Positions 9,179 to 17,809 of a stretch of DNA of 64,000 nt are shown here, piece after piece. A model generated the notes under the pieces. It ran no database searches. It was not told where the DNA came from and worked only from the letters and a program-made list of their open reading frames with translations. This DNA is from JAJDYQ01 sp965214035 (GTDB taxonomy: Bacteria; Pseudomonadota; Gammaproteobacteria; JAJDYQ01), in the NCBI GenBank assembly GCA_965214035.1, contig OZ243932.1, positions 1,860,001 through 1,924,000 of the forward strand, given 5' to 3'. The translations under genes and the position numbers were made by a program. Positions within the stretch are counted from its first letter, which is position 1. Each line of letters starts with the position of its first letter.

Positions 9179-9502
9179 ATGACATTCGTTGTCCTAGAAG
9201 ACTGCATTATGTGCAAACACACAGATTGCGTCGAGGTCTGCCCTGTGGACTGCTTCCATGAAGGCCCTAATTTTCTGGTCATTGATCCAGATGAGTGTAT
9301 TGATTGTACGTTGTGTGAACCGGAGTGCCCTGTCGATGCCATTGTTTCGGAAGATGACCTGCCACCGGAGCAAGAGCATTTTCTTAAGCTCAATGCAGAA
9401 TTATCCCAAGTATGGCCGGTTATCAACCAAATGAAGGAATCCCTGCCAAATGCAGAGGATTGGCAGGGCAAGCCTGATAAATTGAAGCTGCTGGAACGGT
9501 AG
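9179..9502 (+). CDS. fdxA: Seven-iron ferredoxin
   Basis: A 107-residue FdxA-type ferredoxin, MTFVVLEDCIMCKHTDC at the N-terminus. The spacing of cysteines in CIMCKHTDCVEVCPVDC and CIDCTLCEPECPVDA supports one [3Fe-4S] and one [4Fe-4S] cluster. It is a small cytosolic electron carrier; the redox partner is not shown by the context. It starts 230 bases from the divergent nadC and lies 17 bases upstream of the thioredoxin-domain gene, with which it is likely co-transcribed. RBS-like GAGGAAATCCC precedes the ATG. Confidence 0.95.
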   Translation: MTFVVLEDCIMCKHTDCVEVCPVDCFHEGPNFLVIDPDECIDCTLCEPECPVDAIVSEDDLPPEQEHFLKLNAELSQVWPVINQMKESLPNAEDWQGKPDKLKLLER

Positions 9503-9519
9503 CCATTGCAGGTAGTGTA

Positions 9520-10383
9520 ATGGTTGATTCATCCTGCATCTTTGAGGGAACTGTCGAGAATTTCCAACAACTGGTCATCGAAGGTTCAAATAAACGCCCC
9601 GTCCTCGTTGACTTCTGGGCGGCATGGTGTGGCCCCTGTCAGATGCTGCTGCCTGTTGTGACCGGGCTTGCCGAGGAGTATCAGAGTAAATTTCATCTGG
9701 TCAAGGTGAATTCCGATGAGCAACAGGAGCTCGCTGCTCAGTTTGGAGTTCGCAGCCTGCCCACTTTAAAGCTCTTTTGCGATGGCAAGATCGTCGAAGA
9801 CATCATGGGATTACAGCCGGAAACCGTTTTACGGGAGTTACTCGATCCGTATATTGAACGGGAGTCTGATCAGATGGTGCAGGAGGCCATGTTGCTGGCC
9901 GAGCAGAATAATTTCGAGCAGGCAAAAGACCTGCTGGCACAAGCCATGCAGGATGACCCTGAAAACAAGCGTGTGCCACTGGCTCTGGCACGATTGGCCA
10001 TGATGACGAGGCACCATGCAGAGGCAGAGAAAATAATTCTGGAGTTACCTCACGACCAGCGCGACAGTGATGAAGTAAAAGAGCTCAGGGCCAAAATTCA
10101 ATTTACTGCCATCGTGCAGGATTGCCCGAAACCAGATGAACTGGAACGGAAGATTGCGACAGATCCGAACGATTTTGAAAGCCGTTATCAGCTCTCTGCC
10201 TGGCGGGTACTTGAGGGCAATTATGAGGCCGCTCTGCAACAACTGCTTGAAATTATAAAAAATGATCAAAGCTGGAATGAAGAGGCTGGACGCAAAGGCA
10301 TGTTGACTGTTTTTGATTTGCTCGGCAGTGAGGATGAGCTGGTCGCCCGCTATCGCCGTCAGATGTTCAATCTTCTCCACTAA
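9520..10383 (+). CDS. cnoX: Thioredoxin-TPR co-chaperone, YbbN/CnoX family
   Basis: A 287-residue protein: an N-terminal thioredoxin domain (residues about 10-110) with active site WCGPC at 36-40, followed by TPR-like helices such as AEQNNFEQAKDLLAQAMQDD and a C-terminal bundle. E. coli CnoX (YbbN) is a chaperedoxin with SXXC in the corresponding place and hands substrates to GroEL and DnaK. Here the CGPC motif is intact, so oxidoreductase activity is plausible, as in many other bacteria. It follows fdxA closely and is followed by an O-antigen-ligase-like gene 28 bases downstream. Confidence 0.9.
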   Translation: MVDSSCIFEGTVENFQQLVIEGSNKRPVLVDFWAAWCGPCQMLLPVVTGLAEEYQSKFHLVKVNSDEQQELAAQFGVRSLPTLKLFCDGKIVEDIMGLQPETVLRELLDPYIERESDQMVQEAMLLAEQNNFEQAKDLLAQAMQDDPENKRVPLALARLAMMTRHHAEAEKIILELPHDQRDSDEVKELRAKIQFTAIVQDCPKPDELERKIATDPNDFESRYQLSAWRVLEGNYEAALQQLLEIIKNDQSWNEEAGRKGMLTVFDLLGSEDELVARYRRQMFNLLH

Positions 10384-10411
10384 AAAGACTATTCCAAATA
10401 ATTCGGATTTT

Positions 10412-12334
10412 ATGGTCATACAAAAGCTGACATTTATTTTTATCGTTCTGGCACCACTTGTTACACCGATTGGCTATAACGGTGCGATGATGCCTGACTT
10501 GTACCGCGGAGCTTATTTCCAAATCGGCATTTTATTTTTAGTAGCACTGTGGTTTTTTCAGCAGATCAATCTGAAAAAAAGACAAATTATCCGCAGCCAT
10601 GTTGAGATACCGATTCTGCTTTTTCTGGCATGGGCAACGCTCAGTTTATTATGGGTTGACGATTATTTTGAGGCGTTCAAATTATTGACTATATGGTGGT
10701 GTGCAGGGCTGCTTTATTTTCTGGTCACTCAGACATTCAGAGATCGACGGTCAATTGAAACACTATCAATGGGTATTATCATATCAGGATTTCTTGTCTC
10801 ATTGCTGGGAGTGAGCCAGCATTTATTTGACCTGGATTGGATAGCACAAACAGTTAAACCGGCCGCCACTTTCGGCAATAAAAATATGGCGGTGCATTTT
10901 CTGGTCATGGTGATCCCCTTGAGCATCGGCTTATTATTGCATGTCCGGCAGAAAAATCAACAAATGATTATCGCTGCCTGCCTGCTTCCAATGATGCTGT
11001 TTCTGTTTTATGCAAATAGCCGGGCAGGCCTTTTAGCTCTGTTAGCGGAGATAGCTTTATTCGCTTTATTTATACTAAAAAACAGAAAGAACAGACTGCG
11101 TAGTACACACTATATTGTCGTTATCGCCGCTATTCTTATTCCTTTTCTCATCGCAGGTTTTAGTTATCGGTCTATTGAATTCTCTGATCGTTTTAGCCAA
11201 GTATATAAGAAGCTATCAAAGGATTATCGATATGCAAATCCACGTGTCTCCATGTGGATGAATACTCTGGCAATGGCTAAAGATAATCCTGCTCTGGGGG
11301 TTGGTGCGGGCAACTGGCGTATTCATTATCCTCATTATCTGGACAGCGCTGTACGGGATAGATCTGTGAACGAAGCCCGCATGCATCAACATGCCCATAA
11401 TGACTGGCTGGAAATTCTTTCGAGCCTTGGTATTGTTGGTATTGTCCTGCTGATTTGGATTATGTTTATGATAGGGCGGCCTGTTTATCGTCACTTGAGC
11501 CGTCATCAGGATTTTTTGGTATTAGGGCTACTGGCAGGCTTGGTGGGTCTATTAGTTGACGGTTTTTTTACCTTTCCTTTGAAATTGGCTATAGCCCCTA
11601 TTATGCTGGCTGTTTTTATTGCATTGCTGGCCGCACTGACTCAATCCGATCAAAACAAACAGATGCTTCCGTTACCGTTACCATTAGCCGTTGTTGCAAT
11701 GTCACTTTTTCTACTATCAGGTGTCTGGAGCATGGTGAAGAACGGTCAGCACTTGAAAGCGCAGGTTCATTACAGTAATTCTCTAGTGTATCAAAGAGAT
11801 GGTTTATATAATCGCGCAAAAATAGAATCTGTTAAATCGGTTAACTTGAACCCTGGTCAGGCATTGTATCGTTTTACTTTGTCAGCCGTATTACTCAGAC
11901 TAAAAGAATATAATGATGCAATCAGACATGGTTCATTAATTCTGGAGAAAAGGCCATATCATTTTCCAACGATCGCTGTTATGGCACAGGCTTTTTTGGC
12001 AGCCCAAAGGCAGGATGAGGCGCTGGAGTATCTGGAGCGTTTAGCGGGAATCATGAAAACACACAAACTGGCACAACGCTGGCTGCCTGTTTTATATGCC
12101 CAGAAAACAAAAGAGCAGATCACTCGGCAGGATTATCTGTCGCTTGAGCAGACCTACAGAAAATGGGCGGATATTACTCCAACTGCCAATATCTATCAGA
12201 ATTTAGCTGTTATTTTATACAACCATCTGAATCGCCGGGAAGAGGGAGTTAAGTATTTTCAGAAAGCGCTAAACCTTGACCCCAATCTACCTCAGGCAGA
12301 ACGCGTAAGAGCATTAATTCAGCGCCATAAGTAA
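10412..12334 (+). CDS. O-antigen ligase-like membrane protein with TPR tail (copy A)
   Basis: A 640-residue inner-membrane protein with about 11-12 predicted TM segments in residues 1-430, the Wzy_C/O-antigen-ligase core (NKNMAVHFLVMVIPL and the periplasmic loop LGVGAGNWRIHYPHYL with HQHAHNDWLEILSSLG), then TPR-like repeats to the C-terminus ending FQKALNLDPNLPQAERVRAL. This family includes WaaL ligases and PilO/PglL-type protein glycosyltransferases, which move a lipid-linked glycan to lipid A or to protein. I use the ATG at 10412 because it begins the first TM helix; a longer frame overlaps the thioredoxin gene. A paralogue faces it immediately downstream. Confidence 0.8.
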   Translation: MVIQKLTFIFIVLAPLVTPIGYNGAMMPDLYRGAYFQIGILFLVALWFFQQINLKKRQIIRSHVEIPILLFLAWATLSLLWVDDYFEAFKLLTIWWCAGLLYFLVTQTFRDRRSIETLSMGIIISGFLVSLLGVSQHLFDLDWIAQTVKPAATFGNKNMAVHFLVMVIPLSIGLLLHVRQKNQQMIIAACLLPMMLFLFYANSRAGLLALLAEIALFALFILKNRKNRLRSTHYIVVIAAILIPFLIAGFSYRSIEFSDRFSQVYKKLSKDYRYANPRVSMWMNTLAMAKDNPALGVGAGNWRIHYPHYLDSAVRDRSVNEARMHQHAHNDWLEILSSLGIVGIVLLIWIMFMIGRPVYRHLSRHQDFLVLGLLAGLVGLLVDGFFTFPLKLAIAPIMLAVFIALLAALTQSDQNKQMLPLPLPLAVVAMSLFLLSGVWSMVKNGQHLKAQVHYSNSLVYQRDGLYNRAKIESVKSVNLNPGQALYRFTLSAVLLRLKEYNDAIRHGSLILEKRPYHFPTIAVMAQAFLAAQRQDEALEYLERLAGIMKTHKLAQRWLPVLYAQKTKEQITRQDYLSLEQTYRKWADITPTANIYQNLAVILYNHLNRREEGVKYFQKALNLDPNLPQAERVRALIQRHK

Positions 12335-12421
12335 AACAGTAATAAACTGATTTCTGCCAGCAGAATCCAGGGATACAGACTGGTCAACGTCAGAGCCTTG
12401 CACCATGAACCTTCGCCATGG

Positions 12422-14251
12422 CTACTGGCTATTATCATTTATTAATTTTCGCATGATTTCCGCTTGATGAATATCAGGATTAAGCTCAAGAGCAATTTTC
12501 AAATGTTTGATCGCTTCTCTGGGCTGTTTCAAGTTATTAAGATATAAAACGCCGATATTTTTATGGGCTTTAGCCCAGTCAGGGTAAATTTTCAAGCTGC
12601 TTAAATATGTTTTTTCAGCACTTTCATAGTCGCCGTGTGCAATATATGCCTGAGCAAAAAAAGACATTGTATTAATATTATAGGGTGCCAGACTCAATGC
12701 CTGATTAAAATATCTTATTGCCTCCCGGGTCTGGCCCAGATGCATTTTTGCCTGACCGATGTAAGCTGATATGCGTGTTCTATCGGGATTCAATCTATAA
12801 GACTGAAGGGCGACCTTGTGTAACTGCGGCCAATTCCTTTTGCGCTCCAGAACCTCTGCCTGAAAATACAAGTCCTCAGCTTTGATATGTCGGAGATTAT
12901 TGTAAAAATAATAGATGCTGAAAACAAAACCAATGATACCAATAAGCATCGTTAGTTTTTTAGGCAATCTATAAAAGCCATCAGTTTTTATATTTTTATC
13001 TTCCCTGACAGCTTGATTGTCGGCAAATACAATAATGGCCAAATAAACCATAATGATTACAGGTGGCAAATACATCGACAATGGAAAGCTAAACCCGGCA
13101 TTTATTGAAAATCCAGTTAATGCCAGAATTAAAGACAGCGTTAAATAGTGCATCGCATGATTTGGGTTTTTCAAAATAGGCCACATCTTTTTAATAATCC
13201 AAAAAGCCACTATAAGAAGCACTGAAAAACCAACAACTCCCAGCTCGCTTAATATGGTTAAATAGTCATTATGGGCGTTCTTGGTCTGACTTTCTTCTGT
13301 AAATGTATACCCCTCGGCTACACGATTATGATAAAGCGGATAGTAAATATCCCAGTTAGCCAGCCCTGTTCCTGATATTGGCCTGTCATAAATCATGGCC
13401 AGTGTATTTTGCCACGCATTGACTCTGAGAATGATACTTCCTCCTCTTTCTTCAAGTATAGACTCCGTGAATTTATCTCTATTGTTGTATATAAAAAAGG
13501 CACTCAAAACTATCAATATTCCGAACACCACTGACAGGCTATGCTTTATTTTGGGGTCTTTTGAGACAAATCGTGTGGCCTGAAAGACGAGCAGCACGAG
13601 TATTTGCATTGAGAATGCCAGTATTCCAGCCCGTGTTTGGGTGAAATACAAATAAGTTATCATTATAGATAAGCCAATTAAATACAATACCTGATCAGCT
13701 GTTTTCCGCGAGTCTATGGCAAGCCCTAATGCAAGTGGCAATGATAAAACTATGAAATGTATGGCCATATTTTTATTACCAAAAAAAGAAGCGGGTTTTC
13801 TGGCCTGTCGAATAGCTGTAAAATCAAATAGTTCCTGTAAAATGCCAACAAAAGCTACTACTACGCCACTTATGAAAATTGACAACAAAAGCTTTGTTAC
13901 ATCTTGTTTATCCTGCAGCGTGTTTAGCACCAGAATAAATATAAAAAAAGCCATTAAATATTGCATCCATAAGATCATTGCATTATGTATATTATGCGCC
14001 CAGCTTATTGATATTAACGCCCAGATCAGAAATATAATACCCAGGTAATTAATAGGCGTTTTGATGATATGGCAATGCCCTTGAGAGCCATTATTTATGA
14101 AATAGAGACTCAGCAACAAAATAACGAAGGGACTGGATAGCAGGTACTTAAACAAATGCGGTTCCAGCAACAGGCCATCTTTCAGGGGTGCCAGCAATGG
14201 CAACAAAAATAGCCCTGCTGCCAGAATATTGATAAATGCTTTTCTAGTCAT
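12422..14251 (-). CDS. O-antigen ligase-like membrane protein with TPR tail (copy B)
   Basis: A 609-residue paralogue of the gene at 10412-12334, in convergent orientation with only 87 bases between the stops. It shares the order of parts: about 11-12 TM helices, the core segment FFGNKNMAIHFIVLSLPLA, the loop GTGLANWDIYYPLYHNR with KNAHNDYLTILSELGVVG, then C-terminal TPRs (AIRYFNQALSLAPYNINTM, AIKHLKIALELNPDIHQAE). The start MTRKAFINIL is chosen over a frame 21 codons longer because GGAAG lies just upstream. The product should transfer or polymerise a lipid-linked glycan in the periplasm. Substrate is unknown. Confidence 0.8.
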   Translation of the reverse strand: MTRKAFINILAAGLFLLPLLAPLKDGLLLEPHLFKYLLSSPFVILLLSLYFINNGSQGHCHIIKTPINYLGIIFLIWALISISWAHNIHNAMILWMQYLMAFFIFILVLNTLQDKQDVTKLLLSIFISGVVVAFVGILQELFDFTAIRQARKPASFFGNKNMAIHFIVLSLPLALGLAIDSRKTADQVLYLIGLSIMITYLYFTQTRAGILAFSMQILVLLVFQATRFVSKDPKIKHSLSVVFGILIVLSAFFIYNNRDKFTESILEERGGSIILRVNAWQNTLAMIYDRPISGTGLANWDIYYPLYHNRVAEGYTFTEESQTKNAHNDYLTILSELGVVGFSVLLIVAFWIIKKMWPILKNPNHAMHYLTLSLILALTGFSINAGFSFPLSMYLPPVIIMVYLAIIVFADNQAVREDKNIKTDGFYRLPKKLTMLIGIIGFVFSIYYFYNNLRHIKAEDLYFQAEVLERKRNWPQLHKVALQSYRLNPDRTRISAYIGQAKMHLGQTREAIRYFNQALSLAPYNINTMSFFAQAYIAHGDYESAEKTYLSSLKIYPDWAKAHKNIGVLYLNNLKQPREAIKHLKIALELNPDIHQAEIMRKLINDNSQ

Positions 14252-14375
14252 TTGCACTTCCGGGCTTATGCAGATAACGGGAACTGGCAATAGTATTCCA
14301 CCGAGGTTGCTCACTCAATACCATCATGGAGGAACGCAGGTGATGGCGGCACGATGGCAGTAGGGCTTGTTTTTG

Positions 14376-15740
14376 TCAGGCCTCAATACCGTCCGCACCC
14401 AATTCGGCATCTTCAGCTATGCGCGCTACTGTTCCTGTGGGATGCTTGTACCAACCCGGATCCTTGTAGCTTGACAGCTTTTCTCTGACCTTGAATATGG
14501 TGAACAATCCACCCATTGTACCTTTACCATATTGCAGTGGCACACCTGCCATGGGGCGGGAATTTTCCGGCATATCCATCTGCATGAATGCCATGTCATA
14601 CATGCCTTTTTCTCCCATGGGCATGTAGCCACCACCGATGACATTATTAATCTGCGATGTAAGACCAGCAATATCCATATCAATCATATTGGTCAGGCCA
14701 TGCCCCATCTGGGTCATGGTATGATGAGTCATGTGGCAATGAGCAATCCAGTCTCCTGGCGCATCCGCGATAAACTCAATTTCGCGTGTCTGCCCTACCG
14801 CGACCAGCACCGAGGTTTCTGGCCATTGTGCGGATGCCGGAATACGCTCCCCGTCGGTAGCTGTTACCTTAAAGCGGTAACCATGAATGTGGAACGGATG
14901 GTGATCCATTGCCGACAGATTACCGATGCGCACGCGCACGCGCTGATTTTGTTTGATAACCAGCGGTTCGGTGCCCGGAAACGACCGCCCATTCAGAGTT
15001 AGAACATTGAAATCAGTCATTTCATTCGGGTCAATTTTTCGTGTCCCGACTTCCAGTTTGTACTCATTCATCAACAGCACGAAGTCGCGGTCAACCTGAT
15101 CGTCGGGCCCGGGATAACGTGGATGGACAATGAACATACCGGTGAGTCCCATGGCCTCCTGTGTCATGGTGTCGTAGTGTGCATGGTACATGAATGTGCC
15201 GAACTGGCGCAGCGTCCACTCATAGCGGAAGGTCTGACCGGGCTTTATAACCGGCTGGGTAACACCGGCCACGCCATCCATGCCGTTAGGTAAAAACAAG
15301 CCGTGCCAGTGTATCGTTGTGGGCACCTCCAGGTTATTGGTGACATAGATGCGGATGTGTTCACCTTCAACTGCCTCTATAACCGAGCTATTGATGCGAC
15401 CATTATAGCCCCACATGTCCGCTTCCAGTCCCGGAGTGAACTCATGGGCAACCCTGCCAACGGTAATATGAAACACCTTGACACCATTAACTATCCTGAA
15501 TGGCATGGCTTCCCCATTGGGAACGATGACCGGGCGATAATGCTCACCCGGCAAACCCGGGGCCAGTGGTCTTGTATCCAACGGACCACCGCTGTATGAC
15601 TTTTCCCAGCGTTTATAAACCACATCATCATCAATCAGGCTGGAAGCTATCGCAGGCTGATTACCTGCGGTGGTGCCAGCCAGTGCTGCACCAGCCAGCG
15701 TTGTACCTTTGGTCAACAGACCTCGTCGTGTTATCTTCAT
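14376..15740 (-). CDS. Tat-exported multicopper oxidase
   Basis: A 454-residue cupredoxin-type oxidase. The N-terminus MKITRRGLLTKGTTLAGAAL carries a twin-arginine signal, and GGAGGACATTAAT before this ATG decides the start over two upstream in-frame ATGs. All four copper motifs are visible: TIHWHGLFLPNG, MYHAHYD, HPFHIHGYRF and HCHMTHHTMTQM, the last giving the T1 Met ligand. Such enzymes oxidise Cu(I) or phenolic/metal substrates in the periplasm with reduction of oxygen to water. The C-terminal 90 residues are Met-rich (GGGYMPMGEKGMYDMAFMQM), which suits copper. The preceding TolC-like gene ends one base before this ATG, so translation is coupled. Confidence 0.9.
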   Translation of the reverse strand: MKITRRGLLTKGTTLAGAALAGTTAGNQPAIASSLIDDDVVYKRWEKSYSGGPLDTRPLAPGLPGEHYRPVIVPNGEAMPFRIVNGVKVFHITVGRVAHEFTPGLEADMWGYNGRINSSVIEAVEGEHIRIYVTNNLEVPTTIHWHGLFLPNGMDGVAGVTQPVIKPGQTFRYEWTLRQFGTFMYHAHYDTMTQEAMGLTGMFIVHPRYPGPDDQVDRDFVLLMNEYKLEVGTRKIDPNEMTDFNVLTLNGRSFPGTEPLVIKQNQRVRVRIGNLSAMDHHPFHIHGYRFKVTATDGERIPASAQWPETSVLVAVGQTREIEFIADAPGDWIAHCHMTHHTMTQMGHGLTNMIDMDIAGLTSQINNVIGGGYMPMGEKGMYDMAFMQMDMPENSRPMAGVPLQYGKGTMGGLFTIFKVREKLSSYKDPGWYKHPTGTVARIAEDAELGADGIEA

Positions 15741-15741
15741 A

Positions 15742-17163
15742 TTAATGTCCTCCTTCATCAGCGCCGACCATGTCAATGGCTGCTGGGCCGGTCATATTTA
15801 CCATTGTGACAGATCGACCGGCTAACAGTGTTTCCAGATCAGCTCTTGCCACCCAGTAGTCGCTTAACGCATTTACAAATCGCTGATAGCCATCTATCTG
15901 TTTTTCATGGGCCCTTAACAACCTGAATACATCAATCTGCATGGCATTATAGTTCAGTAATGCAAAGTCTTTGATACGACGATTGAGCGGCAGGATAGTA
16001 TCGACATATTGCTCAACCATCTCTCGGCTGAAACGCAGACGGTCCACCAGTAATCGTGCATTGCTGCGTATGGAAGCCTTCTTGGCCGCATAAGTGGTCA
16101 TGATCTGTTGTATCTGCGCCTCTGCACGGGCACGTCTGGCAAAGCCCGGATCGAAGACCGGCACTTTGAATTCAACAATCGGCCCGTCTTTCCAGTGACC
16201 GCTGTCTTCGCGATCCCAAGCATAGCCGAGTTCCAGATCATTGACTATAGACTCAATGTTTTCCACGCCGGCCTGATCAGCAATAGCCTGTATGTTATGC
16301 CTGAGCATGGCCAGATCGAGATTGCTATCGACTATGCGCTGCTCAATATCGGCCAGCTCAATGGCCTTAACAGGCAAGGGATTCAGACCACCCTCGATAA
16401 CCCATCGGGCCTGGTCGCCGATCGTGCCCATCAGCTGGTCCAGCTTCTCACGACTGATACGCGTCGCCATCTGTGCTTCGGCAAGAGCGAGATCGGCCTC
16501 GCTGTTCTGTAATTGAAAGCTGTCAAAAGTACCCTTATTGATATTGCCGATTCTGTGTAATCGGGTTGCGGTTTCCAGTGCGGCCGCTGCCGATGCTCTG
16601 AATTCCTCAAACACACTCTCTATCTGCTGTGCCGTTTGTACAGCATAGAAAGCCTTGCGTGTTGCGGCAGCATGATCGAGTATGCTCGTAATAATCTGCT
16701 GTTTAGTAACCTCGTATTGTTGTGCAGCCACTTTCTTCCTCAATGGAATAAGCAAAATATCAAGGAATGCAAAACGTAATTCTATATCCAGCGCACCACC
16801 TGATTCGCCACTCTCACGCGGCTTTAAGCGGGTCAGTTCCAGCACCGGGTTCTTCAACAGGCCCGCCTGTGCCAGATCAGCTTGAGATATGCCCAAGTCA
16901 GCATATTTCGCTTGCAGAGACTGATTGTTTAACAGAGCGATCTGAGTGGCCGACTTCGCAGTCAGCGGTTGTGCCAGCATTTTACTCACAGATTCTTTTA
17001 CCCGGACATCTTCGACTCCTCCGGCATCCCAGTGCACATGGACGCCGAGCCGTTGTTTGATATCAGCTGAAACCTCACCAAAGCCCTGTTGGGGATTGAT
17101 GACGGCACAGCCGACCGCCAGCAGGCTGAGTGCTATAGGCAAAATAAATTTTTTGATGGGCAT
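15742..17163 (-). CDS. TolC-family outer-membrane efflux lipoprotein
   Basis: A 473-residue outer-membrane factor. The start MPIKKFILPIALSLLAVGCA has AGGAGATAAAG before it and carries a lipobox LAVGC, so the mature protein is probably lipid-anchored. The body is long amphipathic helices with repeats typical of TolC/CusC channels (for example SLQAKYADLGISQADLAQAG and the second-half counterpart KVPVFDPGFARRARAEAQIQQ, read in parts). It should form the exit channel of a metal efflux pump. No RND pump or membrane-fusion protein lies beside it, so those partners must be encoded elsewhere. Stop TAA overlaps the ribosome site of the multicopper oxidase. Confidence 0.85.
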   Translation of the reverse strand: MPIKKFILPIALSLLAVGCAVINPQQGFGEVSADIKQRLGVHVHWDAGGVEDVRVKESVSKMLAQPLTAKSATQIALLNNQSLQAKYADLGISQADLAQAGLLKNPVLELTRLKPRESGESGGALDIELRFAFLDILLIPLRKKVAAQQYEVTKQQIITSILDHAAATRKAFYAVQTAQQIESVFEEFRASAAAALETATRLHRIGNINKGTFDSFQLQNSEADLALAEAQMATRISREKLDQLMGTIGDQARWVIEGGLNPLPVKAIELADIEQRIVDSNLDLAMLRHNIQAIADQAGVENIESIVNDLELGYAWDREDSGHWKDGPIVEFKVPVFDPGFARRARAEAQIQQIMTTYAAKKASIRSNARLLVDRLRFSREMVEQYVDTILPLNRRIKDFALLNYNAMQIDVFRLLRAHEKQIDGYQRFVNALSDYWVARADLETLLAGRSVTMVNMTGPAAIDMVGADEGGH

Positions 17164-17241
17164 CTTTATCTCCTGACTAGACATTCAATACCAGCTCCCT
17201 CCGGGGGCTGGCCAATACCGGAACCAGACCGGCAGATTAAA

Positions 17242-17604
17242 TCAGGAAATACGAGGAGGTTTGAACAGGCTCTTGTGTGGTATGGACTTTATAGCTTCAT
17301 GCCTTGTCTGAGGCTGTGGATATATGGCATGTTGCAGAGGGATGGCAACTTCATCAAAAGAGGCCATGGATACAAAGCAGTGCGTACAGCTATACGGTGA
17401 AACCGGTGTGCCATCACAACAATCATGGGTATTTCCTGCCTGTCGGCTTTGCTCATAAAGAATGGCTTTGGAGCGCTTATGACAGGGAGATTGGTTCGCC
17501 TCTGTATCCGCAGAGACAGCAAAAGCCAGTCCCGGCAGGGGCAGCAATAATACGGCTACAGCCGTCAGGTACAATAATACTCTGGGCAATCGTGGGTTAG
17601 TCAT
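17242..17604 (-). CDS. Small exported Cys/His-rich protein (possible copper-binding)
   Basis: A 120-residue protein with a signal-like hydrophobic segment RVLLYLTAVAVLLLPLPGLA, followed by clustered cysteines and histidines: SPCHKRSK, HDCCDG and SCTHC. The tail SIPHKSLFKPPRIS resembles the ends of small DUF2946/CopL-like proteins found beside copper efflux genes. I start at the MTNPRLP methionine at 17602-17604; the open frame further upstream runs through the tRNA gene and cannot be real. Gene order with a TolC-like channel and a multicopper oxidase suggests periplasmic copper sequestration or sensing. Family membership is inferred, not certain. Confidence 0.6.
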   Translation of the reverse strand: MTNPRLPRVLLYLTAVAVLLLPLPGLAFAVSADTEANQSPCHKRSKAILYEQSRQAGNTHDCCDGTPVSPYSCTHCFVSMASFDEVAIPLQHAIYPQPQTRHEAIKSIPHKSLFKPPRIS

Positions 17605-17682
17605 GATGAAACTTAAGATGAACCCGGAGACAAAAAGTTCAGAACTATATGAGTCTGGAAACTTCCAGCACCAGGAGTTGAA

Positions 17683-17759
17683 TGGTGGCCCCTCCAGGAC
17701 TTGAACCTGGGACCAATCGATTATGAGTCGACTGCTCTGACCAGCTGAGCTAAGGGGCC
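17683..17759 (-). tRNA. ileX: tRNA-Ile2 (anticodon CAT, lysidine-type)
   Basis: A 77-base cloverleaf read on the - strand, starting GGCCCCTTAGCTCAG and ending GGGGCCACCA with an encoded CCA. The anticodon loop CTCATAA gives CAT. The acceptor stem GGCCCC/GGGGCC and the D- and anticodon arms match the E. coli minor isoleucine tRNA, not the elongator methionine tRNA (whose acceptor starts GGCTACG). C34 would be modified to lysidine by TilS so that it reads AUA. Confidence 0.9.
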
Positions 17760-17809
17760 GGATAATCGTACATGCCACTCTAAAAGCACATGCCTTATCG
17801 GCCAGACCT

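Noticed and set aside
17683..17759. Elongator tRNA-Met
   Set aside because: The anticodon CAT fits both, but the GGCCCC acceptor stem and the rest of the body match the minor isoleucine tRNA.
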